A stretch of DNA of 64,000 nucleotides from RPQJ01 sp963777725 (GTDB taxonomy: Bacteria > Pseudomonadota > Gammaproteobacteria > Steroidobacterales > Steroidobacteraceae). The notes beneath the pieces were generated by a model. It saw only the letters and a list, made by a program, of their open reading frames with translations, had not been told where the DNA came from and did no database searches. Made by a program: the position numbers and the translations under genes. Position 1 is the stretch's first letter; each line of letters starts with the position of its first letter. The stretch spans positions 310,001 to 374,000 of the forward strand of contig CAVZRR010000020.1 in assembly GCA_963777725.1 (NCBI GenBank), written 5' to 3'. Of the stretch, positions 1-12,464 are shown one piece after another.

Positions 1-645
1 TGGAACTACCAGCGGCAGCTGCTCGCCATCCGGCTGCTGGAGCATGACGACCGCGCCGTGGCGGCGAAGGAGCAGGACATCTTCTCGGAGCGCTACCTGC
101 TCAAGCGCCCCCTGCTCGAGGCCATCAGTTGCGCAGAGCCGCCGGTGCTGCTGATCGACGAAGTGGATCGCGCCGACGAGGCATTCGAGGCGTACCTCCT
201 CGAGCTGCTGTCCGATTTCCAGGTGTCGATCCCCGAACTCGGCACCGTCCGCGCCGTATCGCGACCGCTGGTCGTCATCACCTCCAACGGCACGCGCGAA
301 CTCTCCGACGCGCTGCGCCGCCGCTGTCTGTATCAGTACATCGACTATCCCAGTTTCGAAAAGGAGCTGGCGATCGTCGAGATCAAGGTGCCGGATGCGG
401 CGGGGCAGTTCGCGCGCCAACTGGTCGAATTCGTGCAGAGTGTGCGCCGGATGGACCTGCAGAAGAAGCCGGGGATCGCGGAGACGCTCGACTGGACGGC
501 GGCGATGCTGCGTCTCGGCCTTTCGACGATCGACGCCGACGGGGCGGAGCGCATCGTCGAAACGCTGAGCGCTCTCATCAAGACCCGGGACGATCGTGCC
601 GGCTTCACCCGCGAGATCGTAGCCCGCATCGCGGCCGCATGCTGA
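1..645 (+). CDS. coxD: CoxD-like MoxR-family AAA+ ATPase (5' end outside the window)
   Basis: The reading frame is open from base 1, so the N-terminus with its Walker A loop lies outside the window; 214 residues are visible. They show a Walker B strand (LLIDEVD), a sensor-1 strand ending in ITSN, and an RRRC arginine cluster. This follows the CoxD pattern of MoxR ATPases closely. CoxD-type ATPases work with a CoxE von Willebrand protein to mature the active-site cluster of aerobic CO dehydrogenase and related molybdenum hydroxylases in the cytoplasm. The stop overlaps the coxE start by 7 bases, so the pair is translationally coupled. The structural CO dehydrogenase genes are not visible, so the enzyme served could be another molybdenum hydroxylase. 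Confidence 0.88.
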   Translation, partial: WNYQRQLLAIRLLEHDDRAVAAKEQDIFSERYLLKRPLLEAISCAEPPVLLIDEVDRADEAFEAYLLELLSDFQVSIPELGTVRAVSRPLVVITSNGTRELSDALRRRCLYQYIDYPSFEKELAIVEIKVPDAAGQFARQLVEFVQSVRRMDLQKKPGIAETLDWTAAMLRLGLSTIDADGAERIVETLSALIKTRDDRAGFTREIVARIAAAC

Positions 646-1817
646 TCGTCGCTCCGCCGTCGGCCGCGGACATTGGCGAATCCGTCCAGGCGCGCCTGGC
701 GGGCTTCGCCGGCTTTCTCCATGCAAACGGCTTTGCTGCCGCCGGCGATGATTCGGCTCGTGTGCTCGAAACCGCCGGACGCGTCGGGATCCTGGATCCG
801 CAGGTGCTGCGCTGGAGTCTCAAGGCACTGCTGTGCGGTCGCGGCGACGAATGGCGGCGCTTCGACGCGCTGTTTGACGCGTACTTTCTTCCTCCGAACA
901 GGCAGGCGTTCGTGCAGCGGCACGCTACGATGGTCGCGGCGCAGAGTTCGGCGCCCGGCGCGCGGGATGGCGCCGAGGAAGTGCCGGTCGCCGTCGCCGG
1001 CAAGGGATCTTCGCGTGGCGAGGACGGCGTCGCATCGAGGCAGCGCGCGAGCCGCGAGGAATCGCTGGCATCGACCAGTTTCCGCGATCTCAACCAGGCC
1101 GACGACGTGCGAGCGATCGAGGCGCTGATGCGTCGGTTCGCGCGGCGCCTCAAGCGCCAGCAGTTGCGCCGCGAAGCGCGCTTCCATCATGGCCGCCGCC
1201 TCGACCTGCGCGGCACGATCCGGCAAAGCGTCGGCAGTGGAGGCACGCCGTTCAGGCTTGCCTGGAAGACCCGTCGCAGGGTACGCCCGCGCCTCGTCCT
1301 GCTGCTCGACGTCAGCCGCTCGATGAGCCAGTACAGCTTCTTCTACCTGCGGCTCGCCCGCGCCCTGTGCGGCGAACTGGCGGACGTGCATTGCTTCATC
1401 TTCCACACGCGACTCACTGGCGTCTCGGAGGCGCTGCGCGATCCGGACCCGTGGCGCTCGCAGGAACGCATGCACCTCCTCGCGGCCGGCTGGGCGGGCG
1501 GCACGCGCATCGGCGAATGCCTGCGCGACTTCGATCGCGATCACGGGCTGCGCCTCGTGCACTCGCGCACCGGCGTGATCGTCGTCAGCGACGGCTATGA
1601 CACGGGCGAACCTGAGTTGCTGGCGGAAGCGCTCGCCGCGCTGAAGCGTCGCGCGCGACGCCTCGTCTGGATCAATCCGCTGTTGCAGCAACCCGGCTTC
1701 ACGCTCGAAGGCCGCGGGATGCAGGCTGCGCTGCCTCACCTGGACCTGCTGGCCCCCGGTGCCGATCTCGCGGGCATCGAGCATATACTGCCCCGGATCA
1801 TCGACACGCTGCGCTGA
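639..1817 (+). CDS. coxE: CoxE-like VWA-domain protein
   Basis: A 392-residue protein. The ATG at 639 overlaps the end of coxD. The C-terminal half (from about residue 218) is a von Willebrand A domain with an intact metal-adhesion motif, DVSRS, at about residues 224-228. The N-terminal half is helical and basic around 165-215. CoxE proteins partner the CoxD ATPase, probably as a metal-dependent adaptor, during maturation of molybdenum hydroxylases such as CO dehydrogenase. The next gene begins 10 bases downstream and encodes an XdhC-type protein, giving the common coxD-E-F order. I see no frameshift here. Confidence 0.85.
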   Translation: MLIVAPPSAADIGESVQARLAGFAGFLHANGFAAAGDDSARVLETAGRVGILDPQVLRWSLKALLCGRGDEWRRFDALFDAYFLPPNRQAFVQRHATMVAAQSSAPGARDGAEEVPVAVAGKGSSRGEDGVASRQRASREESLASTSFRDLNQADDVRAIEALMRRFARRLKRQQLRREARFHHGRRLDLRGTIRQSVGSGGTPFRLAWKTRRRVRPRLVLLLDVSRSMSQYSFFYLRLARALCGELADVHCFIFHTRLTGVSEALRDPDPWRSQERMHLLAAGWAGGTRIGECLRDFDRDHGLRLVHSRTGVIVVSDGYDTGEPELLAEALAALKRRARRLVWINPLLQQPGFTLEGRGMQAALPHLDLLAPGADLAGIEHILPRIIDTLR

Positions 1818-1827
1818 CGAGTCCACG

Positions 1828-2768
1828 ATGACCAACGACGAACTGCTGGACATGGCACGCGACCTGGCATCGCGCCGGGAACCGTACGCTCTCGTGACCG
1901 TGGTGCGCGCGATCGCACCCACGTCCGCCTATCCCGGCGCGCAGGCGATCGTCCTGGCAGACGGGACCCTGCATGGCTGGATCGGCGGCGGCTGCGCGCG
2001 GGACGTCGTGATCGGTGCCGCGCAGGCCGCGATCGCCGCGGGTGAACCGAAGCTCGTGCGTATCAGCAATGACCGGATTCAATCCGACGCGGACATCGAG
2101 CAGCACGCGATGGGTTGCGCCAGCAATGGCACCATCGAACTCTTCATCCAGCCCCGCAGCACCCGCAGCGCACTGTGTGTGCTGGGGAGTACGCCCGCGG
2201 CCGAAGAGGCGCGGTTCCTGGCGCGGCGACTCGGTATCGGACTCGCCGATACGCCCGACCAGGCGCCGATCACGCTGGTGGCGACGCAGGGCGAGGGCGA
2301 TGAGGAGGCGCTCGAGCGCGCGTTGAACAGTTCCGCGACCAACGTGCTGATGATCGCCAGCAGCCGCAAGGCCGAACGATTGCGTGCAGTGATGCGGATG
2401 CGCGGGATCGACGAATCCCGACTCGCGCGGCTCTGCGTCCCGGCGGGCCCGGATGCGGGAGCGAGAACGCCCGGAGAGATTGCGCTGGTGTCGATTGTGG
2501 GAGTCCTGGCGATGCTGCGGGGTCGATCCGTCGCCCGCACGCAGGTCCAGTCGCAAGGGAGCGATGGTTCCGCGCCGGACGGAGGCGGCGGGAGACAAAT
2601 TCGTCAACCCGGTGTGCGGCGTGGCTGTCAGCATGGTCAACCCGATGCATGTCGAAACGTTTGAGGGCGTGGCCTACTACTTCTGTTGCAACGGATGCTG
2701 GGTGAAATTCCGGCAGGATCCTGCGACGTACGCGGCGATCCACCATCGTCGCGAGCGTTTCTGCCTGA
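1828..2768 (+). CDS. XdhC/CoxF-family maturation protein fused to a YHS domain (two apparent +1 frameshifts)
   Basis: Starts at the ATG at 1828. The N-terminal XdhC domain has the GGGC motif at about residues 53-56, and the XdhC C-terminal region ends near GEIALVSIVG. XdhC proteins bind and deliver molybdenum cofactor to xanthine dehydrogenase-type enzymes. As written the frame ends at 2664 in nonsense, but dropping one base at 2560 (GGG/GGA) brings in a YHS metal-binding domain (NPVCG, then YYFCCNGCW). Dropping one at 2753 (CGC/CGG) gives a stop at 2766-2768. The corrected length is 312 residues. I read it as one XdhC-YHS fusion. A separate YHS gene starting at 2564 is possible but less natural. 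Confidence 0.75.
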
Positions 2769-2834
2769 GAGGTGTTCCGCGATTAACGCTGCGGGAAGGG
2801 ACGGCGCCCCCCGACAGTCAGGGCTGGAGAACAC

Positions 2835-3974
2835 TTGAATTCAACCAGACCGCCCAAGCGCCCGCTGCTCAAGAAGAAGTCGACCCGAGTGGCGCTGGTG
2901 CTGTTCGCACTAACCGTGGCCACGGTCTGGTTCTTCCGGCCCGATGCGCCGCCCGTGCCGCCCGGCAGCGGCGAGCCGATGCAGGCAATCGTCTACGACG
3001 ACTACGGCACTGCGGACGTGCTGCGCCTCGCGGCGATCGAGAAGCTTCTGCCGCTGGACCATCAGGTCCTGATCCGGGTTCGGGCCGCCGCTGCCAATCC
3101 GCTCGACTGGCACTACATGCGGGGCACGCCTTACGTCATGCGTCTGGACTCGGGGCTGCTCAAACCGAAGTCCAACCGTATCGGCGTCGATGTGGCCGGT
3201 CAGGTCGTCGCCGTCGGTAAGAACGTCACCCGGTTCAAACCGGGCGACGAGGTGTTCGGCACGGGCCGCGGTGCATTTGCCGAATACGTGCTGGCTTCCG
3301 AGAAGAATCTCGTGTTGAAGCCGGCCAGCGTCACGTTCGAGCAGGCAGCGGCCGTACCGATCGCCGCATTGACCGCACTGCAGGGCCTCCGTGACAAAGG
3401 ACACATTCAGGCGGGGCAGAAAGTGCTGATCAACGGCGCGTCCGGCGGCGTGGGAACCTTTGCCGTGCAGATTGCCAAGTCGTTCGGCGCGGAAGTCACG
3501 GGCGTCTGCAGCACCCGCAACGTCGAGCTGGTCCGATCGCTCGGTGCCGACCATGTCATCGATTACACGAAAGAGGATTTCACGCAGGGCGCCATGCAGT
3601 ACGACCTGATCCTGGACAACGTCGGGAACCATCCATTGCTGGCGGTGCGACGCGCCATGAGCCCCGATGGAAACTATGTCCTGATCGGTGGCGGAGGGCC
3701 GGACGCCGGCAAGTGGATCGGACCGATGCTCGGGCCGATCAAAGGCCTGCTGCTGTCGCCGTTCGTGAGTCAGCAGTTCGGCATGTTGCTGGCGGAGATC
3801 AACAAAGACGACCTGGCCGTGATGAGCGACATGATGGAGGCGAAGAAGGTCACGCCCGTCATCGACAGGACGTATCCGCTGAACGAGGTCCCGGATGCCA
3901 TTCGTTACCTCGAGACGGGCCGCGCCCGAGGGAAAGTGATCATCCGCATGGAGCCGGACGACGGCGCGGGCTGA
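2835..3974 (+). CDS. Membrane-anchored MDR-family (quinone oxidoreductase-like) NAD(P)H dehydrogenase
   Basis: A 379-residue medium-chain dehydrogenase/reductase. The start is a TTG at 2835 preceded by a good GGAGA ribosome site. Residues 1-17 are basic and about 18-35 form a membrane segment, after which the soluble enzyme begins (MQAIVYDDYG). The nucleotide-binding motif GASGGVG lies at about 201-207, and a conserved ANPLDW segment near 88-92 is typical of zinc-free quinone oxidoreductases. It probably reduces an activated alkene or quinone using NADPH at the cytoplasmic face of the inner membrane. The membrane anchor is unusual for this soluble family. It converges on glgC, with 12 bases between the stops. 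Confidence 0.8.
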   Translation: MNSTRPPKRPLLKKKSTRVALVLFALTVATVWFFRPDAPPVPPGSGEPMQAIVYDDYGTADVLRLAAIEKLLPLDHQVLIRVRAAAANPLDWHYMRGTPYVMRLDSGLLKPKSNRIGVDVAGQVVAVGKNVTRFKPGDEVFGTGRGAFAEYVLASEKNLVLKPASVTFEQAAAVPIAALTALQGLRDKGHIQAGQKVLINGASGGVGTFAVQIAKSFGAEVTGVCSTRNVELVRSLGADHVIDYTKEDFTQGAMQYDLILDNVGNHPLLAVRRAMSPDGNYVLIGGGGPDAGKWIGPMLGPIKGLLLSPFVSQQFGMLLAEINKDDLAVMSDMMEAKKVTPVIDRTYPLNEVPDAIRYLETGRARGKVIIRMEPDDGAG

Positions 3975-3986
3975 CCGCGTGCCCGA

Positions 3987-5226
3987 TCAACCGGCGTCGT
4001 GGAACTCCTGGCCCAGCATCTCGGGCGTGACCAGGACCGTTCCGCGCGGCGTCACGTGAAAGCGCGCCTCGTCCGCGGCCCGGTCCAGGCCGGCGGCGAA
4101 TCCGTCGGGCAGGACGCAATATTTGTCGATGATCGCGCGGCGCAGCCGGACGTTGCGACCGACGCGGACCTTGGGCAGCAGGACCGAGTCCTCGATGACC
4201 GATCCACGTTCCACGGTGACGTCGGTGAACAGCAGGGAGCGAATGACCGACGCACCGCTCACGATGCAGCCGCTCGAAACGAGTGCATCGAGCGTCTGGC
4301 CGCGCGGATCGGCGCTTTCGAAGACGAACTTGGCCGGCGGCAAGTGCTCTTCGAGCGTGCGGATCGGCCACTGCTCGTCGTACATGTTGAGTTCCGGCTG
4401 CACCCGAGTCAGGTCCAGGTTGGCTTCCCAGTACGCATCGACCGTGCCGACGTCCCGCCAGTAGGGGTGCCCGTCCGTCATGTTGACGCAGCTGTCCGCA
4501 AAGCGGTGCGCATACACACGCTCCCGTCGCGCAGCAGCTTCGGTATGACGTCCCGCCCGAAGTCGTGCGTCGACTCGGCGCAACGCGCGTCAGCTCGCAG
4601 ATACCCATAAAGTGCCTCGGCATTGAACACGTAGATGCCCATGCTGACCAGGGCTCGTGACGGAGCGCCGGGCGCTGCACTGGCTGCACGGGCTTCTCGA
4701 CGAACTCGCGCACCCGCCCGTGCTCATCGACACGCATCACGCCGAATGCCGAGGCGGATTCCAGCGGCACTTCGAGGCACGGGATCGAAACGTCCGCGCC
4801 ACGCTCGACGTGCTCGGCCAGCATCACTCCGTAGTCCATCTTGTAGACATGGTCGCCGGCCAGCACGAGCACGAAGCGCGGTGCCTGCATGCGCAGGATG
4901 TCGAGGTTCTGATACAGGGCATCCGCCGTACCGGAGTACCACCCTTCACGGAGGCGCTGCTGGGCCGGAAGGACGTCGACGAACTCCTGCAGCGCAGCGT
5001 CCAGGAAATTCCAGCCATGCTGCAGGTGCTGGATCAGGCTGTGGGCCTTGTACTGGGTCGCGACCCCGATCCGGCGAATGCCCGAGTTGATGCAGTTGCT
5101 GAGCGCAAAGTCGACGATGCGGTGCTTGCCTCCGAACGGGACGGCCGGCTTGGACCGCCAGTCGGTCAGCTGCTGCAGCCGCGAGCCGCGCCCGCCCGCC
5201 AGGATAAGGGCATAGGTATCACGCAC
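3987..5226 (-). CDS. glgC: Glucose-1-phosphate adenylyltransferase GlgC (frameshifted as written)
   Basis: The N-terminus carries the nucleotide-binding GGRGSRL motif at about residues 11-17 and the SNCINSGIRR segment of GlgC; the C-terminal half shows the left-handed helix hexapeptides. The enzyme makes ADP-glucose for glycogen. Two frame changes split it: a surplus GT dinucleotide near 4515 and a -1 or +2 change near 4690. Between them the third frame reads as GlgC sequence (for example MGIYVFNAEALYGYLR). The start used is the GTG at 5226. An ATG at 5318 would add a typical N-terminal extension but needs another one-base change near 5240. No other glycogen gene is adjacent. Confidence 0.82.
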
Positions 5227-5494
5227 GATCGGCGCGATCGCAGGTCGACGGCGATGTTCGCCGGCGAGACCGGGAGGTGGAAGCGGCCGGAGTCGCTGGT
5301 GGAATGGTTGTCATTCATGAATGTCGGGAGGTTGGACCGACGTTGTCCACGAAGAGTTCATATTAGACTCGGTACAATGACGTCGTAGCCCAGCCGCCGG
5401 AGCGCAGCCGAAGGGGCGCACTTCACCGACCTCTATGGGCAGCAGAGTCGCGTGTTCAGCGTGGGGTCGTTGTCTCGACGGCTCCCGCGACGTC
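5227..5494. other. Intergenic region between glgC and an outer-membrane protein gene
   Basis: About 270 bases with no convincing gene. It may contain the real N-terminal extension of GlgC (ATG at 5318). A short minus-strand open frame here has no recognisable features. I see no clear hairpin terminator or operator. Confidence 0.4.
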
Positions 5495-6232
5495 TCAGAA
5501 GGTGAATACGACGCCCATCGCCGGGCCGGAGATGGCCATGTCGTACATGAAGAAGTCATCGCCGCTGCCATCCTCGTAGTCCATCTCGAGGTAGCGGTAG
5601 GCCAGCAGCACGCCTGTGCGCGGCGAAACCTGCCAACGCAGCGTCGCGATGCCCTGCATGGCGAATTCCGATCCGACTCCGAAGCCGCCGATGTCGCCGC
5701 GCAGCGTGGCCGACCACTGGTCCGACAGCGGCCACGAGACCTTCGCGCCGATCACCGGATCCACCCAGCTCTGCTGTTCCTCGCCCGACAAAGTATTGCC
5801 GAGTGGGCCGCTGGCCTTGATTTGCGCGTCGAGGTCCGTGTAGCGGAGACCGGCGAGCAGCGTGAAGCGCTCGCTCAGCGCATAGCCGAAGTCCACTGCC
5901 AGGCCGATCTGGTCCACGTCGATGTCGCCCTTCAGCAATCCGTTGGGTCCTTCCTGCGTCACGCCGAGACCCATGTAGAGGGCATCGAACGTGATCGAGT
6001 AGCGGTCCTTGGACGCCCGATAGGTGCCCATGAAGCCGAACTCGAGGTTGTCCAGGATGTCGCTGAAGCTGAGATCTGCTGCGGCCGTCACATCGCCGAT
6101 GCCGACCGTGCCGTCCATCGCGGAGCCCCAGACATAAGGCGCGATCTCGTGCTGCCAGTCGCCGGCGTTCGCCTGGCCCGAGATCGCAAGCAGCGCAACA
6201 CCGGTAATGAGCTTTCTGATGTTGGACGACAT
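5495..6232 (-). CDS. Predicted outer-membrane beta-barrel protein
   Basis: A 245-residue protein with a signal peptide (about 1-23, ending in a QANA-type cleavage site). The mature part is made of alternating amphipathic strands and ends in the aromatic VVFTF typical of outer-membrane barrels. Segments such as WQHEIAPYVWGSAMDG resemble uncharacterised OmpW/OmpA-like barrels seen in many proteobacteria. I cannot name a substrate. The start at 6232 was chosen because it directly precedes the signal peptide. It lies just downstream of the GST-type gene on the same strand, with 37 bases between. Confidence 0.7.
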   Translation of the reverse strand: MSSNIRKLITGVALLAISGQANAGDWQHEIAPYVWGSAMDGTVGIGDVTAAADLSFSDILDNLEFGFMGTYRASKDRYSITFDALYMGLGVTQEGPNGLLKGDIDVDQIGLAVDFGYALSERFTLLAGLRYTDLDAQIKASGPLGNTLSGEEQQSWVDPVIGAKVSWPLSDQWSATLRGDIGGFGVGSEFAMQGIATLRWQVSPRTGVLLAYRYLEMDYEDGSGDDFFMYDMAISGPAMGVVFTF

Positions 6233-6269
6233 GTCGGGCTCTCCGTGATTTGATGGCCTGTGCCTGAGG

Positions 6270-7024
6270 CTACGTCGCGTAGGTTTGCAGCAGGTAATTC
6301 CTGATCGCGCCCGACTCGAACATCGCGGTACGGGTATTCGGGTCGACGAGGTAGGGAACCTGGACCTTGCCGGCGCGCTCGAGCAACTCCGTTCGCGTCC
6401 GCCCCGCGATCGGCAGCTCCGGGAACAGTTGCTCGAACGACAGGTGGCCCGAGGTCCCGCCATCCGGCTTTGCCGGTGCTGCGCAGCACGTACGGCAGCT
6501 CGAGTTCGCAGAGCAATTCACGCACGCGCCGCGAGTAGGGGCTCGACTCGAAGCTGAACAGCTCCAGTGGTTTGCGCGGCGCTTTCGAGGGTCGGGCCTG
6601 CGCGCCGGCGCGCAACCGCGGCATCCCGGCCAGCATGGATGTCGAGACGTCGATCGGTCGCAACAGGCGTGAGGGTGGTCGGCGACCGCCGTATTGCTGG
6701 TACAGGTAGTCGACGATGTCGGCCGACTCGTACATCGACTCGCCGCTGTTCGGATCCACCAGGTATGGGAACTGCTGCTTGCCGCCCAACCTGGCGACCT
6801 TCGGTCGGAAGCGCTGGCCGCCGTGGGGTGATGGATGGATCAACGCGTCGATGTCCAGCTCGGTCAACGCCTCGCGAACCAACCGGCAGTACGGGCAGGC
6901 CTCGAATTCATAGAGCTGCAGGTGCTTTGCAGGCTGCCTTGCCGAGTCCGTGTGCCATCGTGCCGCGCCAGAAGCGCAACGACGACGACAGCGTCGAGTT
7001 CAATACATCGAGGGAAGGGTTCAT
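6270..7024 (-). CDS. Tandem glutaredoxin/GST N-domain protein (two apparent +1 frameshifts)
   Basis: After dropping one base at 6934 (GCA/GCG) and one at 6447 (GGG/GGC) this is a 250-residue protein with two thioredoxin-fold GST N-terminal domains in tandem. The first carries a CPYC motif (EFEACPYCRLVREAL). The second has the cysteines replaced (ESSPYSRRVREL). Both have the glutathione-contact YLVDPN segment followed by an E-S pair. Similar two-domain proteins are known in bacteria and plastids and are presumed glutathione-linked oxidoreductases. The ATG at 7024 follows the stop of the TIR-TPR gene by two bases, so the two are probably translationally coupled. Confidence 0.78.
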
Positions 7025-7026
7025 GG

Positions 7027-8761
7027 TCAGCCGATCAGCTCCAGCACCTTCTGGTAGCGGGGATGGCTGCGCAGCGCGTCGAAGTCCGAGTCGAGCTTGA
7101 TCCACGACTTGGTCTCGTGGTTCGCGCGGGGGAGAAGACGCTCGAGCAAGTCAAAAGCCGTGTCCAGCTCACCGAGCGGGAGTGGAGCCCGGCCACGTTG
7201 TAGAGCGTGAGAATGTCATCCGGATCGATCGCCATCGCTCGGGACGCCCATTCCTTGGCGTCGGTCGAGTTCGCCCAGCTCGATGAGCGCGCCGGCGCCG
7301 AGGTACGCCGGCCGCGGGTTCTCGGGATGCAGCGTCAGTTCGTGCTGCGCCCGCTCGATTCCCTTTCGTGCAATGCCGTGCAATGTCGGTCTCGCGCCCC
7401 AGCGATCGGTAGATCATGATCAGCAGGGCTAGCGACTGGTAGTCGTCCGGCTTGATCTCGGCGGCGCGCTCGAAGAGCGCCGCGGCTCGTTCGAGCTTGT
7501 CCTGCGCGAAGCAGGCCCGCGCGTAGAAGTAATGTGCCTCGAACGACTGGGGGTCGAGCGCAATGGCCTTCTCGAACTCGGCCATCGCTTCCTCATAACG
7601 TTGCACCAGCGAAAGCGCCAGTCCCCGCGACGCGTGCGCCTCGGCCAGCCCCGCCTCCAGGGCGATCGCCTGCGCGCTCGTGGCCAGGATGCTGTCGATC
7701 GCGACGTCGACGTGGTAGTGCAGGAACAGGAAAGAGTCGCAGTCGGCGATGCCGGCGTACGCTCGGGCATACGCCGGATCGAGCTCGACGGCCTTGGCGA
7801 ACATGCGCCGCGCCAGCTGGTAGTACGACTTCGAATGCCGGTGCAGGAACTGCCGGCCCCGCAGGTAATAGGTGTAGGCCTCGATGTTGGCCGTCGGCGT
7901 CTGCCCGATCGACTCTTTCTCGAGCGGCAGCAGCTTCACTTTGAGTTGCTCGACGATCGCGTGCGTGATCTCGTCCTGGATCGCGAAGATGTCGGTCAGG
8001 TCCCGGTCGAAACGGTCGGCCCAGACGTGCCCACCGTCAATGCCGCTGATCAACTGACCGGTGACCCGCACCCGCGAGCCGGCCTTGCGCACGCTGCCCT
8101 CCAGCACGAAGCGCACACCGAGTTCCTGGCTCACCTGCTTCACGTTGACGGTCTTGCCCTTGTACGTGAATGCGGTGTTGCGGGCCACGACGAACAGCCC
8201 CGAGACCTTCGAGAGGTCGGTGATGATGTCCTCGGTGATCCCGTCGCTGAAATACTCCTGTTCCGGGTCGCCGCTCATGTTGTTGAACGGCAGCACGACG
8301 ATCGACGGTCGTGTCGTCGCCGGCGCACTTGGCGCGCCGATGGTTCCGGACGGGCTCGCCGGTCCCAGCAGCCGGCCCAGCGTGGCGACCAGACTCGCGA
8401 TGTGAGGTGCGAGCGGCGCCGATGTCGCGTCCAGCCAATGCGTGCTGGCCAGCGCGTATTCCATGGCGCCGGTCGGCATCACGTCCTCGATCCGAAACGG
8501 GATGATCGTTCGCTCGGCGGAGACCGCGCGTTCGACCTCACGGCGCACGTGCGGCGAGGTGTTGGCGTTCGCCGAGAAGATCACGACGAAGGCGCGACAG
8601 GACTTGATCGCCTCGACGATCTCCTGGCCGTATTCCGAGCCGGCCGGGATGTCCCGTGGTGCGATCCAGCAGTGGATCCCGTGGCCCTCGAGTCCCTCCA
8701 GCACGGCCTGTGCCGTTGCCTTGTCGGCGGAAGAGTGACTCAGGAACACGTCGCGTGCCAT
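7027..8761 (-). CDS. TIR domain - TolB-like domain - TPR protein (frameshifted near its 3' end)
   Basis: Starts at the ATG at 8761. Residues about 4-115 form a TIR-2 domain (FLSHSSADK, then CWIAPRDI; a candidate catalytic glutamate at about residue 75). About 152-260 is the TolB/FlgO-like domain common to adenylate-cyclase-type TPR proteins (IVVLPFNNMSGD, then SDGITEDI). TPR repeats follow from about 290. One base too many at 7360 (GGG/GGA) and 7260 (CGA/CGC), and one missing near 7177, displace the last TPRs. Correcting them gives 577 residues ending KVLELIG. Proteins of this build usually act as signalling scaffolds. The TIR domain might cleave NAD, but nothing in the sequence proves it. 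Confidence 0.78.
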
Positions 8762-8903
8762 ATCGGCTCGATCTTGCACTGCGGCAGGCCGCGGAACAAG
8801 GTCGGTCGGGTGATTCGGGTATCATGACGTCCTTTTTTCGGCGGCCGTCCCGGGTCGTCGTGCCAATCATCGAATGGTTCCGGACACCGGACAGGAAGCC
8901 GTC

Positions 8904-11776
<2,873 letters not shown>

Positions 11777-11786
11777 GCGCCGGCAG

Positions 11787-12218
11787 TCAGTCGATGACCG
11801 TCAGGTGGCGGGGCTTCGCCGTCGGAACTGCGGCGAGCGGCACGTGCCGGTCGAAAGTGACGAAGCGGCCCTCGTGCGCCACGGCCAGGGCCAGCAGGTA
11901 AGCGTCGGTGACGAGCCGTGATCGCAGGACGCCGGTCCAGTTCACGGCAGGTGTCGCCAGCAGGTTGGTGTCGGCCGCCCAGAATTCGTGATGACGATCC
12001 TTGGCAGCCAGCCGCAATCGTTCGGCGACGAGCGCGGCGGGCTGGACGTTGGGGTAGGCGGGCTGCGACATGATGCGGATGCAGCCGATCTGCGTGATCG
12101 GGCACGACGCCCAGCCGTGCTTGATGTTGGCCCCGAGCCAGCTCGTCGCGGTTTGATGGTGGACATGCGCAGCGTCGAGCAGCGCGATCAACACATTGAC
12201 GTCGAGCAGGGCCCGCAT
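11787..12218 (-). CDS. vapC: VapC-family PIN-domain toxin
   Basis: A 143-residue PIN-domain ribonuclease toxin. Acidic residues expected for metal binding are at D6 (LLDVNVLIALLD), D105 (VTDAYLLALA) and D123 (TFDRH). The position often filled by a second acid in this family (CPIT-E) is a glutamine here (CPITQIG, about residue 43), so catalytic strength is uncertain. The start codon overlaps the antitoxin stop (TGATG), which is typical of type II toxin-antitoxin pairs and couples their translation. VapC toxins cleave RNA, often initiator tRNA or rRNA loops; the target here is unknown. Confidence 0.82.
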   Translation of the reverse strand: MRALLDVNVLIALLDAAHVHHQTATSWLGANIKHGWASCPITQIGCIRIMSQPAYPNVQPAALVAERLRLAAKDRHHEFWAADTNLLATPAVNWTGVLRSRLVTDAYLLALAVAHEGRFVTFDRHVPLAAVPTAKPRHLTVID

Positions 12219-12460
12219 CAGACGCCTTCGCGATCGCGCAGGTCGTCGATGGCCTCATTCGAGACGATCTTGCCGTCGGCGGCAAAAGGCTTGAATCCGT
12301 AAGCGGCTCGCGGCTCGCGAACGCCAGGCGTGGCACCCGTGCCGGTCAGGGCGCGTCGGGCGAGCGCCGAAATGACCTCGCCCGCTGTGTTTCCCTGCTT
12401 ACGCGCGAGTTCCTTGGCGGCCGCCAGGACGTCATCGTCGATGTCGAGAGTCGTGCGCAT
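12218..12460 (-). CDS. vapB: VapB-family antitoxin (ribbon-helix-helix)
   Basis: An 80-residue protein. The N-terminus (MRTTLDIDDDVLAAAKELA) is a ribbon-helix-helix DNA-binding fold. The C-terminal part (YGFKPFAADGKIVSNEAID) is the toxin-neutralising tail. It precedes and overlaps vapC by one base. It probably represses its own promoter through the inverted repeat just upstream of its start (12465-12486). Confidence 0.82.
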   Translation of the reverse strand: MRTTLDIDDDVLAAAKELARKQGNTAGEVISALARRALTGTGATPGVREPRAAYGFKPFAADGKIVSNEAIDDLRDREGV

Positions 12461-12464
12461 GATT

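Noticed and set aside
2564..3220. An independent YHS-domain gene running into the oxidoreductase gene
   Set aside because: The frame stays open only because of high GC. Two wobble corrections give a natural XdhC-YHS fusion ending at 2768.
5311..5571. A minus-strand gene upstream of glgC
   Set aside because: No ribosome site, no recognisable fold, and it overlaps the probable 5' region of glgC and the end of the barrel gene.
7027..8761. TIR protein as part of an anti-phage island
   Set aside because: No partner genes of known TIR defence systems are next to it, and its TolB-TPR build is common in ordinary signalling proteins.
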